Shown here piece after piece: positions 26,020 through 38,515 of a stretch of 64,000 nt of DNA (the first letter of the stretch is position 1; the number at the start of each line of letters is the position of its first letter). Below the pieces are notes generated by a model. It saw only the letters and a program-made list of their open reading frames with translations. It ran no database searches and had not been told where the DNA came from. This DNA comes from Timema cristinae (Eukaryota; Arthropoda; Insecta; Phasmatodea; Timematidae), in the NCBI GenBank assembly GCA_039000515.1, contig JBCFYV010000001.1, positions 53,190,410-53,254,409 of the forward strand. The letters are read 5' to 3'. A program made the translations under genes and the position numbers.

Positions 26020-26829
26020 CAGAGGTCCTCAACATTTTTATACCTTAGAGCACATTCAAAACTAGCGGTAGTGCGGTGAGCACCAATCACTTTTACAAGG
26101 CAAATTTACTAACTCCCGCCAGACTCAGAGGTCAGCCTCAACGCTATACACACGGCCGGTCAACCGCCACGTTAAGTTTCCAACAGTGATTGTGACGTTA
26201 CATGTGGTTGGGGGTAATACTCAAGCCTTAGTCATGGGGGAAGGGGGTTCGATACCCTCCAAGTTGACAAAAAATAAATTTAAAAAATACTTCTTTATTT
26301 ACAGTTTCAACAAGACCAAAATAAAAACACAAGGAACTATTTAACTACTGACCACCATTTTGGTGCTTCGTTACATTTTTAATATTATATATTTATTCTG
26401 TGTTTATTAAAGCAACAAACTGGGTAGACCCATGCCAAGATATTTACAAAGGAAATATAAAGTATTAGAATGGTATTCGTGAGTGTGAAGAGAATGTTAG
26501 AAGGGAGTAGGGTAGGTCTTTGAGATTAGGGAAAAGCAAAACCATTGAGCTTGAAACTACGGTGGTTTTCGAGTAAAGGTACACTTTGTAAACTGAACCG
26601 GCAAAGAAAGGGAAATGAGAGGGAGAGATTGGAAAGAGGGGAGCTTTCAATCATCAACTTCTTGAGAACATCATACCTTGTAGATAAGACAAACTTGATT
26701 TTTGTCGGAAAATTGACAGATTAAAATTATTAGTAAATAACTTTTCAGCTGTGGTAAAAAAGTGGCGGGCAGACGCAAAAGGCTCGGTGGGTGCCATGGC
26801 ACCCGCGGGCATATGGTTGGGGACCCCTG
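26020..26829. mobile_element. hAT-like non-autonomous element, 810 bp
   Basis: Left end CAGAGGTCCTCAAC and right end GTTGGGGACCCCTG form an imperfect terminal inverted repeat of 14 bp. Flanks TCTTACTG (26012-26019) and TCTTAAAG (26830-26837) match at 6 of 8 positions, consistent with an aged 8-bp hAT duplication. Subterminal parts contain a GTGCCATGGCACCCGCGGGC segment typical of hAT-derived repeats. No transposase is visible. A tRNA-like SINE fragment sits inside near 26200-26275. Confidence 0.75.
26200..26275 (+). repeat. tRNA-like SINE head inside the hAT-like element
   Basis: A B box GGGTTCGATACCC-like segment lies near 26247-26259, with a candidate A box upstream. Confidence 0.5.
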
Positions 26830-26837
26830 TCTTAAAG

Positions 26838-27519
26838 TATTCGAGTAAGATAGATTCAAATACAAAAACAGAGCTGAAAGAATAGGGGGCTAGGATTTGT
26901 GCGAATCGCGGGTTACACTTTTGAACCATTTGTGAGTTATTTATATTGTATGATAAGTCAAATTCTCTCATGGGAAACATTAGCCTACTTTCTTGGTTAA
27001 TTTCTGGAGTGGTAATATTTTACTGAAATATTATATTTAATTTTTTTTTTTCTGTAAAGTAATTACTTAAATTATATTATATGTTTCGAATCGAAAGTCA
27101 AAACTATTAGAAGGGTGCATTATCAGCAGAGGAGGGTTGTGAATAATCTTTGTTCGAATAGATGAGGGAAGTTGCGGGTGGATTTTGTAAATAGGAGAAG
27201 TTTCCATTAAGCGCCAGCAGAAGTTTCGTTGAGTAAGATGCAGCATCAGCTTCGCAATTAGAATGGATTGCTTGTTTCTGCTGAACAGTTGGCAATTAGA
27301 GGAAGAAAGCCAGCTTCCCCTGAGAAAAAAAACTCTTCATCAATTTTCGATTTCTTTGCCAAGTTTTCAATTGTTTAGGGTTTGTTTTATTTTCAAGTGG
27401 GAAAACTTAAAGTATTCACTAATTATTTACTTCCCCGCAACCCTTATGAGAAAGGAAATATAGTGATCGTAAAAAAATCATATTCTATATTTTAATCGTT
27501 TCAAGACTTCCTAAAAACC
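26838..27519. other. No gene recognised
   Basis: Short frames only; no repeat family assigned. Confidence 0.55.
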
Positions 27520-27730
27520 CGACAAAGTTGATTTGTGTCGCCGTCTGTCGGTGTGTTTGTATCTTGGCCTAGAACAGAAACCTTCTGACCGATCGGCTAA
27601 AACTTGGTATCTAGTGTTTTAATTAGATTACCCCAAGCGGTTTTTGGAATTAACTTAATAGCCCTAAAATTGAGGGTATCTACCGAAAATAGTTTCTCTC
27701 AAAATAATATCTTTTGATTTTGATCGATTA
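27520..27730 (+). repeat. Dispersed repeat family X fragment
   Basis: GCCGTCTGTCGGTGTGTTTG and TATCTTGGCCTAGAAC identify it. It forms an inverted pair with 28010-28470 around a tRNA-like foldback. Confidence 0.65.
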
Positions 27731-27805
27731 AATATCCAAGCTCTTATATTTGTTAGTTACGTTTATAGCCGCATCTTAAATATCATATTATTTGAATTGA
27801 AAAAT

Positions 27806-27998
27806 ACACCTGGAAACTAGAATTGAACCGAGGACCTTTGGCTTAGTACGCCAATACTCGGACCACTGAGCTATCCAGGAATCGTCATATGAGTGAAGAA
27901 TGACACTGGATACCGGACGATTCCTGGATAGCTCAGCAGTTAGAGCTTTGGCGTACTAAGCCAAAGGTCCCAGCTTCGATTACCATGTCCAGGTGTCA
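27806..27998. repeat. Inverted pair of tRNA-like sequences (foldback)
   Basis: 27806-27882 (minus) and 27925-27998 (plus) are tRNA-like units facing away from each other. They share CCTGGATAGCTCAG, GGCGTACTAAGCCAAAGG and a B box, and could form one long hairpin. The same unit in better condition lies at 31349-31421. Confidence 0.75.
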
Positions 27999-28009
27999 TT
28001 TTTAAATTA

Positions 28010-28470
28010 AAAGAATATCTTATGATTTTGATTAAAATTCTTATTTAGACATTGTTTAACCTTACAAACAAAATGGTTCATTTCATTTTTCCGGGGAAAT
28101 GACTTGGATAAACATTGGAAATGTAGACCTATGTAAAGTACTCCTTAAAACAATTTTGTTTGTCGTTCTTAACAATGCCTAGATATAAAATTTAATCAAA
28201 ATCACTAAGGGGGTATTGCATTTTTTTTCTCTTTATACCCTTAATTTTAAGGTTAGACATCAAATCCCAAAAACCTTCTGGAGGACCTTATTAAAACCCT
28301 AAATACCAAGTCTTAGCCCAATCGGTAAAATGGTTTTGGCTCTAGTCCGAAACACATACAAACCAAAGGCATAGTGAAGAACACTTTTTCTGTTTCAAGT
28401 CGTCATGAAACGTCGGCATCTATCAAAATCTTGAATTAGATTGTTTACGATCACAATACTTTCTCTACTT
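28010..28470 (-). repeat. Dispersed repeat family X fragment, inverted
   Basis: Read on the minus strand it shares the ordered words of family X, including GATTGGGCTAAGACTTGG and AGGGTATAAAGAG. Confidence 0.6.
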
Positions 28471-28654
28471 GAGGGTTCATGAAAAAAAGATAAAAATTGA
28501 AACACAATTTTGATATTCATCATAATGATTTTAACATGCTTATACATAGTGGACCTAACTTTATTAGAGTCCATTTGTCACAGGAGTGGTCGTAACTGAC
28601 GGACTTACAAAGCTTACAAAATTGAGTGAACTTAATTTTTTTTACCATTAGTTA

Positions 28655-28935
28655 ACGGAAGACTGGCCCTGTTTTCTAGGTGTCAGAATTTATGGTTACA
28701 GAGCCAGAAATTCTGGATTCGATCCCAGTGCTTCCATAATTTATCTGTGAAGCAGTGTCTCTGGTCAAACTCAGTCTCATGAGGAGAAATAAGGATGCTA
28801 TCTGAATAAAGAAATAGCAGCTTCGGTTTAGAAAACAGAGATTAACGGCTGGAGGGTTCAATGTGTTGACCACATGACACCCTCTATCCATTAATGATGG
28901 CACTATCATAACTAACGGCAGCGACTCACACTATG
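28655..28935 (+). repeat. SINE family C
   Basis: Head with GATTCGATCCCAG (B box) near 28717-28729; the body has ATCTGTGAAGCAGTGTCTCT and GAGGAGAAATAAGGATGC. It aligns in order with 41276-41600. Confidence 0.7.
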
Positions 28936-29304
28936 GATTTTCTTTTATTTCCAACCAGAATACAGGTTTATTAAAACAATCAGGAAACATATTTTTTAGT
29001 TGAGGAGCCATTATGATTTTAAGGGACCCCTATTATAACCATTAAAAAACGAAATGAATATTTCACTTAAACGCTTTATTTGTCCTGTTTTAAGCATCTA
29101 ACCAGTTATGAGAGTGTGTTTTAAATGATATTAAGGTCTCAAGAACACTTTTGGTTAGTGAGCCGAGTGACTAGCATTTTGCTTGACTGCAGCTTAAGGA
29201 CTACTTTCTACGTCACGATATTCATGCGCAGAACGAAGTGTGTATGATCCAGGCAACCTCCTCTCTACTAACCTTGGGTCGAGAGAACTAAGACACATAT
29301 ATGA

Positions 29305-29400
29305 ACACCCGCCATGACGGATGGGTCAGAGCTCAAACCCTGGCCGGGTGTAATTAAGTGAATCATAATTATTTTTCCCTCTTCCACCCCGTAAATATTC
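29305..29400 (+). repeat. SINE fragment
   Basis: GCTCAAACCCTGGCCGGGTG followed by a TAATTAAGTGAATC-type body, matching 43322-43420. Confidence 0.5.
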
Positions 29401-29431
29401 TCTAAATTCTATCTTCATTGGCCTAGTTAAA

Positions 29432-29510
29432 AAGGTCGACGCCTTAGCTCAGTCAGTAGCGTGTCTGCCTACTAAGCTAAAGGTCCTAGGTTCGATTACT
29501 GGCATGACCG
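29432..29510 (+). repeat. tRNA-like element
   Basis: GACGCCTTAGCTCAGTCAGT...CCTAGGTTCGATTACTGG has A- and B-box order and an anticodon-like stem, but the acceptor ends do not pair well and it runs into repeat sequence. A SINE head is more likely than a tRNA gene. Confidence 0.55.
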
Positions 29511-29604
29511 TAAAATATATCATTGGTAAAATGTGGGTTTCCCCCTCATTAGGTATGAATTAAGGACTGGAGGCTGGGTGGTTTTTTTTAAAGCATCGAG
29601 TCTT

Positions 29605-29858
29605 ACTACCCGTTTTGGCTTTACGGCTATGTGCTAATTACCTAGTGACTCTAGTGATGAGGAAGGTTACATTTAGAGGAAGTGTATCCATATTTGTGTG
29701 GGGGTGGAGTGGAAAATCATTTAGGGAAAACCACCCTCAATACACCCAACCAGGATTCGAACCCAGATGTCCCTGTCATCGGCAATCTAGTCTATTGTGA
29801 GAATGACGCCTTGGATTATGCGGACACCGAAGCAGGTAAAGAGATCATTCAAGAGTGT
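29605..29858 (-). repeat. tRNA-derived SINE, minus strand
   Basis: Shared 3' core GAGTCTTACTACCCGTTTTG at the left on the plus strand; reversed B box GGATTCGAACCCAG at 29751-29764; body word AAACCACCCTCAATACACCC. Same family as 50889-51141. Confidence 0.75.
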
Positions 29859-29859
29859 T

Positions 29860-31220
29860 TCTACCAATTGAGGCAAGTACGTTAGACCCAGTGCCGAATG
29901 ACGGAGGGACAATGTCAAGGACGTAGAAAGATTTGGGTCGAGGGGTCCGGAACACCCCCTAGTAAAATTAGCTTTCTACGCCCTAGGACACTGTTGGGGA
30001 CGAGAGCTGTGAGGCATATGTCGACAAGTTTCCAAGGAGTTTTTGTTCAAATTCCTGTAAGATATTTAAAGGTGAGATGTGTCAGTCAGGACTCGAGAGG
30101 TTCCGAGTCCACTAGAGCCAAGAGGACCCTTGTGCCAATAACCCAGACGTGTTAAGAGGTTCAACGAGTGGTCAAGATTAACGTTCGTTGCTGGTGATTA
30201 TTCGCACCGGAGGACGCTCCTCTTTGAAACGTGAGCGTCATTGTTCACCCTTTCTCCCAGCTGTTAGCCACAACTCGTCGGCGGGCTGGAGTCACGATCA
30301 GACGCTGTTATCCGGGCAGAGGCTGAGGTGGTTGAAACACAGGTGGGGGAGGGGTTTTCAAGAACTTGCTGAGAGGATGGATCTCACTTCTCGACTTCTT
30401 TCTCTCCCTTTCTCTTGTTGGCCTTTCGCCCATGGAGCTACTTAAATAAGACTCAAAAGTGACGCGAATAAAACCTAAATTACCAACCAGTGGCTTGAGG
30501 GTCACCGCTCATGTATTTCAATAGCGGACCACTCATGCAGCTATTGTTTGCTAGCCGGTTTATGACGCGTCCGTAATTAGTCACTGGAAATTCAACACGC
30601 TAGTCGCCGGGCCACTTAAGGAAAATACTCAATCATCAATCGTCCCAAATGAACAATTATTGAACATTAAATGTACTATTCAACGTAGCTTTCTTTTTAC
30701 ATTATGTACAACGCTATAAACTTTGCATCAGTTTGTTTCAGTCCCTTTTCCGCGACGAATGGTCGATTAGTATTCTGCAGTATATTATTTTAATTTTGTG
30801 GATACATCCAAAGTTTCTTTGGTTACGTGTCTTATACTTGTAATAATAATATAGAACCAAATCCTTCCCAACACTCAAGTCACTAAGACATTATATTAAT
30901 AAATATTAATTATTCTAAAATCCTGAAGAAGGTACTTTCAGCTAGATAGTACGAAACCGACTGAAATTCCTCCACTTTTGCCATAGCACGGTGTGTGAAA
31001 CATAATTAACAACCAGTTACTGACCAGTTCGTAACCCCAATCACTAACTAGTCCAATCACAGTTGAGTAGCTCCATGTGGCTATCTCGGCTGACCTTCAG
31101 ACCAAGGAGACGTAGACCGGGTCCACTCCCCCTGGGTCAAGCAGTCAGGGAGGTCGACTATAGGTGAATCGACCTTGTTTCGGCTCCAAAGGGCTATGAA
31201 ACCTACTTGCAGTGTGCAGA
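29860..31220. other. No gene recognised
   Basis: Moderate-GC DNA at 29860-30560 with frames of 65-85 codons that I do not recognise; AT-rich after that. A short ACTGACCAGTT/ACTAACTAGTCC repetition occurs at 31017-31056. Confidence 0.5.
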
Positions 31221-31221
31221 A

Positions 31222-31421
31222 CTGAGCTATCCAGGAATCGTGATCTTTAATAAAATAAATCACACATTAGTAGCCGATGATTTCCGCACGTCCATCATAG
31301 ACTTTGCCTTAAAATATGAGTGAAGAATGACCCTGGCACGGGACGATTCCTGGATAGCTCAGTGGTTAGAGCATTGGCGTACAAAGCCAAAGGTCCCGGG
31401 TTCGATTCCCGTGTCCAGGTG
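31222..31421. repeat. tRNA-like foldback with the best-preserved unit
   Basis: A minus-strand fragment at 31222-31240 faces a full unit at 31349-31421 (plus). The unit folds as a cloverleaf: 5' CCTGGAT pairs with 3' GTCCAGG; D arm CTCAGTGGTTAGAG; anticodon stem TTGGC/GCCAA with a 7-base loop GTACAAA; T arm with TTCGATT. The spacer ATGAGTGAAGAATGAC is shared with 27890-27910, so it belongs to a repeat family. Alternatively it is a genuine tRNA-like gene with an ACA anticodon. Confidence 0.6.
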
Positions 31422-33377
31422 TCAATTTTCAATCTTCAGAATTTATCTTGATGGAGAATTCCTCAATAAAAAGCATAAATAATAGCTTTGGCTATTTGAT
31501 TCTTCAGCTGGTAGTGCTTAGATATAATGAATCAAGGATTAAATTCCCAACAATATAAAAAAAAATTGTTGATGGAGTGGGATTCCCTTACACATCAGGG
31601 ACGCATTTACAGCTGGGTGTTGTGTTCATTCATTAGATTTTAAGTCATGTGATCAGAATGTGCATGTTAAAAAATCTCAATAATCTTGTATTTTTACATT
31701 ATGACAGTGTCATATGTCTAAACAGCATTTACCGCCACAAACTAATGTGAACTTATTAACTAATTACAAGTGCGACAAAATTGTCCTTCCGTAACGTTAC
31801 GTGTAGCCTACTTGTTTTAAATTTGAAAAACATCAACTAATCCTCATAATATATATTTTTTACAAACTTATATCAACAATTATCCACAACAAATATCAAC
31901 CTTCTGCAATGTAAAGGGGAGAAGAATTATTATATTAAGTTTTCCAAGATTTTATCATGTCTTTAATTTGTCCCTCCATAACACAAGATTGGGGAATAGA
32001 ACACAAAAGCTTGATTTTAAGATATATCTTTAAAAAGGAAAAAAATGCTACCAAACAATCTTATAAGTCATATGAAACAAATAAAAAGTACTGACATAAA
32101 AATACGTTTTATTTACACTCTTAGTATAATAATAGATTAAACTAAAGCTTGACTCATTTATTTCAAGAGCTACCTTGCCGCCATATTCCTTCAAGGCACA
32201 ATAATCTATATAGCATCTTAAACATTAAACTATTTTTGCAACAACCCCAAATCTTGTAAATGAATAACTACGTCCTTGTTATCTAATGAAAAAAAATTAT
32301 GTCTTTCAATGAATTACCTAGGCCTTCATTTAAATTTTCACACATAATTATTCATAAACACGTAAAGATATTAAAAAAAGTCCCATTAGAAAATTAAGCG
32401 AAGTTCAAGTCACAGTAAAACAATATGGCCAACTCTAAAAAAAGTAATAAGATAAACTACCTTATGTTTTAAATATTTTACATTTAAAATAATTATAAAA
32501 CAATACAAACCAAATAAAAATAAATTAATCTAATATAACTTAAGCTAATCTAACCTAACCTTCAATTAAACAAAATTACATTTTTGAAACTTTTGTTAAA
32601 ATCTAGTAATTTAGTTGTGAGGTTGTCTGACGGAAATTGTGAAATGACTTTAGTGAAAATCATTAGTAAACAACGATAGATGTGTTTAAAATTTGTTCCA
32701 CAAAATAATTAATAAAAAACAAAGTGACGAAAATATTATAACGTATGTAGTTTTATGTGTCTTATATAATTAATAACGCAACTAGGAACTTTTATTTTGT
32801 TAAAAATATGTTTTCTTAAAATTGGGTGATTGTGTTCTATTACCTAAGAATGTTTTTTTTAAAATAAAATGAAAAAATGTTGCCGTTAAGTTGAAAAAAG
32901 TGTCACTTATCTGCTCCATGCTGTGAGCTCTTTTTTTTAAGTTTAAGTTAAATAGTTTTACTTTAATAATCAAAGAAACAGCTAAAAAGTGTCCTTCCGT
33001 AACACTCCCATTACTATGTCTTTACCCTTATTTTTCTAGAAAGATATCTTAATTAATGAAATGTTGGATGTAGTAGTAAACAATATGCCATCTAATCTGA
33101 TTGAGGGTCAGTATTCGTCTCGTAAATTATTTTTTTAAATGTTGTAATAAACATATTTTAACATCATCAGTTTTATTGTGGCTAATATGATTAATAAAGT
33201 AACTAGGTGTAAGTGAGCTTAATGACATTTTGTTAATTTTTTTTAACATATGGCTAATATGTTTCTTAAGTCTAGCTTATAAATATTTAAAAGCATGACA
33301 TTCGATCAGAGTCTGTGAGTCAAGATTCTTATTTGGAGAACAGGCTTAAAAGCTTAAGATAGGCCTAGGCCTCTGGG

Positions 33378-33430
<53 letters not shown>

Positions 33431-34850
33431 CCAATATAGGCTTATTTATAATAATGCAGCCTATAAGTTACATTTATAAATATAATAAAGCATATGCGCT
33501 ATTTATAGGTCTAAAGATCTTTATTTATATAATCTGCCCCATTTATCTAGACCTATGTCTTATATTAATATAATATCTTATATTTATTTATCATAACCAT
33601 TTATATAATTTATAATACAAGTAGGCCTAAATCTGCTCATTTACTTTTAGAAATATTTATTGAACATAGAAAAAATATATAATGTTATGGCTTCGTTTGT
33701 ATAGTCTGTGCACTAGGGTCTATGCACTTGTAGGCTTTACTGCAGACTTTGATAAAAAAGATTTTTTGTGCTCTAAAGTGCGTAGGGTGTAAAATACCTT
33801 TCTACAGCACAGTACAGCTAAAGTTACCTGGTGGGTAGTTCTGAAACATGCCTTTCCATATAAATGAGACTGAATTTTGACAGTGGTGTGTCAAGGTTCA
33901 CATAATAAGGCCTATTAAGTTTTTAACTACAGTGCCATTCTTTTAATTTTGTTTTTAAGGATAAATAAACTGACAAATATGGGTTTAAACATGAATTTAC
34001 TTACATGATATTTTGTTTAAAGCCATTCTAAGTATTTTACCACGTAATAATATAGGCCTGCTATTCAAACTCTTCCAGAAATGATCTCAATTTTTAAGTA
34101 CCATCAGGTCCACACGAAAAAAAAAAAACTCTACCAAATTCTATTATTATGAAAAAAGTCTGTATTAAGTTATTTAAATGTAGGCCTTAACTTATAAATA
34201 GCCTACTTGCACTATAAAAAGTTTATCATTTAGCCAATTATTCTATCTATGTAGTCTATTTATAGTTTTGATATACAGCTTTTAAACTTTTTTTAACCCT
34301 TAAAAAGAGATTTTCATTTTAATTTTACAGAAAGAAATTTAGTCATCTAAATGAACAAAATAGCACTGAAAATCATTTTGAGTAGACAATTGATACTTAT
34401 TTAGGCACTTTAAACTGCTTTTTACCTATAAGTGCATATACGGGGCACATCACATCAGATTACTTCAAAAAATTAAGACACCATCAAAAACGACTTCCGC
34501 CCTTTATGCAAACTCCATTGAAACTTTCAAGCAAATAAAGGGAACTAGGGCAAATACTACTACTCAGACACAGCCTATATTTCAAGTTACTAAAATAGTT
34601 TGGTAGGCTACCTAAACTTTTTCGATAATACACATGATACTACCTATTTTATTAAGCTTTAGTCACATGTAGGAACATTATAGCTCAATCTCTATTAGAT
34701 GAAAATAATTTGATTCACAAAAAAAAAACTGTCACGTGTTACAAAGTTAAGTTAAACAAAAACCAGCGCAATTCCTCCCTTTCACACAGCATGAATTATA
34801 GTAATTAATAATTAACTTGTTCTTCACTAACCTGGTGAAAAAATAAGTAG
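31422..34850. other. Long AT-rich region, no gene recognised
   Basis: No supported coding or repeat unit apart from the (TA)n tract at 33379-33426. Words of the TAGGCCTA type are frequent from 33350 to 34250, seemingly just local composition. Confidence 0.6.
33379..33426. repeat. (TA)24 microsatellite
   Basis: A perfect 48-bp TA run. Confidence 0.98.
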
Positions 34851-34889
34851 AAAATTTACTCCTTTAACAAAATAATAAATAATTTCAGA

Positions 34890-35080
34890 ACTCTTCTACT
34901 TACACTAGATTCTTCTACAAATATGGCGAACGTCTTCTGAACATGAAGCCGAGCTTCTTTTCTGCGTCTTCTCTCTCTCTCTGCATTGAGTGATGTGCCA
35001 GTGTTTACCATAAAACTTGAATTGTTGGACGCTGTCGGGTCCACTGGGAATATTCGATAGATATATGGGAAAATTCTCAT
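34890..35080 (-). CDS. Candidate 5' coding exon, unknown gene (weak)
   Basis: A minus-strand frame opens at ATG 35080 and reads MRIFPYIYRIFPVDP, then a polar stretch and the very basic ERERRRRKEARLHVQKT, then FAIFVEES. Right after that a splice-donor-like GTAAGT follows (34893-34898 on the plus strand, read in reverse). Composition is less AT-biased than around it. It could be the first exon of a host gene running leftwards, with later exons outside what I can recognise. Nothing confirms an acceptor or a promoter, and the family is unknown. It may be chance. Confidence 0.25.
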
Positions 35081-35304
35081 GTCTGTATGGTATATTTAAA
35101 AGTATGGAAGAAATACATTATTGCTGGATGGAAAAAATATGATTTTTTATACAGTGTAATTTAAAAATGTTGTATTAGAAAGAAGAATTTCAAGGAAAAG
35201 CACTACCATTCCTCTAGAGAGGGATTTGAAAAGGTCGATATAAGTGCTTTTTCAATAAGCTTCCGCTACTTTTCCTATTAAACTGCACTGTGTCTTCGTG
35301 AACA

Positions 35305-38300
35305 TTTAGTAAATATGGGTTCAGTTCTGTGGTTATTTAAATAGTTTCCTAAATCTGTCGTTGGAGGAGTCAGATTTAATAAATATAGGTTCATTTATGC
35401 GGTTCAATGAATATTTTACAAGATCTGTCGTTGGAGGAGTCAGATTTATTACATATGGGTTCAGCTATGTGGTTCAATGAATATTTTACTAGATCTGTCG
35501 TTGGAGGAGTCAGATTTAATAACATGGTTCAGCTATGTGGTTCAATGAATATTTACTAGATCTGTCGTTGGAGGAGTCAGATATAATAAATATGGGTTCA
35601 TTTATGTGGTTCAATGAATATTTTTCTAGATCTGTCGTTGGAGGAGTAAGATTTATACATATGGGTTCAGCTATGTGGTTCAATGAATATTTTACTAGAT
35701 ATGTCGTTGGAGGAGTCAGATATAATAAATATGGGTTCAGTTCTGTGGTTCAATGATTACTTTCCTAGGTCTTTCGTTGGAGGAGTCAGATTTAATAAAT
35801 ATGGGTTCATTTATGTGGTTCAATGAATATTTTTCTAGATCTGTCGTTGGAGGAGTCAGATTTAATAAATATGGTTCAGCTATGTGGTTCAATGAATATT
35901 TTACTAGATCTGTCGTTGGAGGAGTCAGATTTAATAAATATGGTTCACTATGTGGTTCAATGAATATTTTACTAGATCTGTCGTTGGAGGAGTCAGATAT
36001 AATAAATATGGGTTCATTATGTGGTTCAATGAATATTTTTCTAGATCTGTCGTTGGAGGAGTCAGATATAATAAATATGGGTTCATTTATGTGGTTCAAT
36101 GAATATTTTTCTAGATCTGTCGTTGGAGGAGTCTGATTTAATAAATATGGGTTCAGCTATGTGGTTCAATGAATATTTTACTAGATCTGTCGTTGGAGGA
36201 GTCAGATTTAATAAATATGGTTCAGCTATGTGGTTCAATGAATATTTTACAAGATCTGTCGTTGGAGGAGTCAGATATAATAAATATGGGTTCATTTATG
36301 TGGTTCAATGAATATTTTTCTAGATCTGTCGTTGGAGGAGTCAGATATAATAAATATGGGTTCATTTATGTGGTTCAATGAATATTTTTCTAGATCTGTC
36401 GTTGGAGGAGTCAGATATAATAAATATGGGTTCATTTATGTGGTTCAATGAATATTTTTCTAGATCTGTCGTTGGAGGAGTCAGATATAATAAATATGGT
36501 TCATTTATGTGGTTCAATGAATATTTTTCTAGATCTGTCGTTGGAGGAGTAAGATTTATTACATATGGGTTCAGCTATGTGGTTCAATGAATATTTTACT
36601 AGATATGTCGTTGGAGGAGTCAGATATAATAAATATGGGTTCAGTTCTGTGGTTCAATGATTACTTTCCTAGTCTTTCGATTGGAGAGTCAGATTTAATA
36701 AATATGGGTTCATTTATGTGGTTCAATGAATATTTTTCTAGATCTGTCGTTGGAGGAGTCAGATTTAATAAATATGGGTTCAGCTATGTGGTTCAATGAA
36801 TATTTTACTAGATCTGTCGTTGGAGGAGTCAGATTTAATAAATATGGGTTCAGCTATGTGGTTCAATGAATATTTTACTAGATCTGTCGTTGAGGAGTCA
36901 GATATAATAAATATGGGTTCATTTATGTGGTTCAATGAATATTTTTCTAGATCTGTCGTTGGAGGAGTCAGATATAATAAATATGGGTTCATTATGTGGT
37001 TCAATGAATATTATTTCTAGATCTGTCGTTGGAGGAGTCTGATTTAATAAATATGGGTTCAGCTATGTGGTTCAATGAATATTTTACTAGATCTGTCGAT
37101 GAGGAGTCAGATTTAATAAATATGGGTTCAGCTATGTGGTTCAATGAATATTTTACAAGATCTGTCGTTGGAGGAGTCAGATATAATAAATATGGGTTCA
37201 TTTATGTGGTTCAATGAATATTTTTCTAGATCTGTCGTTGGAGGAGTCAGATATAATAAATATGGGTTCATTTATGTGGTTCAATGAATATTTTTCTAGA
37301 TCTGTCGTTGGAGGAGTCAGATATAATAAATATGGGTTCATTTATGTGGTTCAATGAATATTTTTCTAAATCTGTCGTTGGAGGAGTCAGATATAATAAA
37401 TATGGTTCATTTATGTGGTTCAATGAATATATTTTCTAGATCTGTCGTTGGAGGAGTCAGATATAATAATATGGGTTCATTTATGTGGTTAAATGAATAT
37501 TTTTCTAGATCTGTCGTTGGAGGAGTCAGATATAATAAATATGGGTTCATTTATGTGGTTCAATGAATATTTTACAAGATCTGTCGTTGGAGGAGTCAGT
37601 TTATTACATATGGGTTCAGCTATGTGGTTCAATGAATATTTTCTAGGTCTTTCGTTGGAGGAGTCAGATTTATTACATATGGGTTCATTTCTGTGGTTCA
37701 ATGATTACTTTCCTAGGTCTTTCGTTGGAGGAGTCAGATTTAATAAATATGGGTTCATTTATGTGGTTCAATAAATATTTTTCTAGATCTGTCGTTGGAG
37801 GAGTCAGATTTATTACATATGGGTTCATTTCTGTGGTTCAATGATTACTTTCCTAGGTCTTTAGTTGGAGGAGTCAGATTTAATAAATATAGGTTCATTT
37901 CTGTGGTTCAATGAATATTTTTCTAGATCTGTCATTAGAGGAGTCAGATTTAATAAATATAGGTTCATTTCTGTGGTTCAATGAATATTTTACTAGATCT
38001 GTCGTTGGAGGAGTCAGATTTAATAAATATAGGTTCATTTCTGTGGTTCAATGAATACTTTCCTAGATCTGTCGTTGGAGGAGTCAGATTTAATAAATAT
38101 AGGTTCATTTCTGTGGTTCAATGAATATTTTACTAGATCTGTCGTTGGAATAGTCAGATTTAATAAATATAGGTTCATTTCTGTGGTTCAATGAATATTT
38201 TACTAGATCTGTCGTTGGAGGTGTCAGATTTAATAAATATTGGTTCATTTAGGTGGTTCAATGAATATTTTCCTAGATCTGTCATTAGAGGAGTCAGATT

Positions 38301-38515
38301 TAATAAATATAGGTTCATTTCTGTGGTTCAATGAATATTTTACTAGATCTGTCGTAGGAGGAGTCAGATTTAATAAATATGGGTTCATTTAGGTGGTTCA
38401 ATGAATATTTTCCTAGATCTGTCATTAGAGGAGTCAGATTTAATAAATATGGGTTCATTTAGGTGGTTCAATGAATATTTTACTAGATCTGTCGTTGGAG
38501 GAGTCAGATTTAAGA
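35305..38515 (+). repeat. 70-bp satellite array, about 46 units
   Basis: A head-to-tail array with consensus words GTGGTTCAATGAATATTTT, CTAGATCTGTCGTTGGAGG and AGTCAGATATAATAAATATG. Subtypes differ at fixed places: GTTCAGCTATG / GTTCATTTATG / GTTCATTTCTG, and TTTACTAG / TTTTTCTAG / TTTCCTAG. The last 650 bp (from about 37860) is dominated by the AGGTTCATTTCTG subtype. Because 3 x 70 = 210, frames of about 70 codons recur on both strands; they are a by-product of the period and not genes. Confidence 0.97.

Noticed and set aside
31349..31421. A functional tRNA gene
   Set aside because: The cloverleaf is plausible, but the unit recurs with the same flanking sequence in foldbacks, and one T-stem pair mismatches. 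Kept as a tRNA-like repeat.
35535..37774. Many open frames of about 70-127 codons on both strands
   Set aside because: They follow from the 70-bp satellite period (three units equal 210 bp) and occur on both strands alike.
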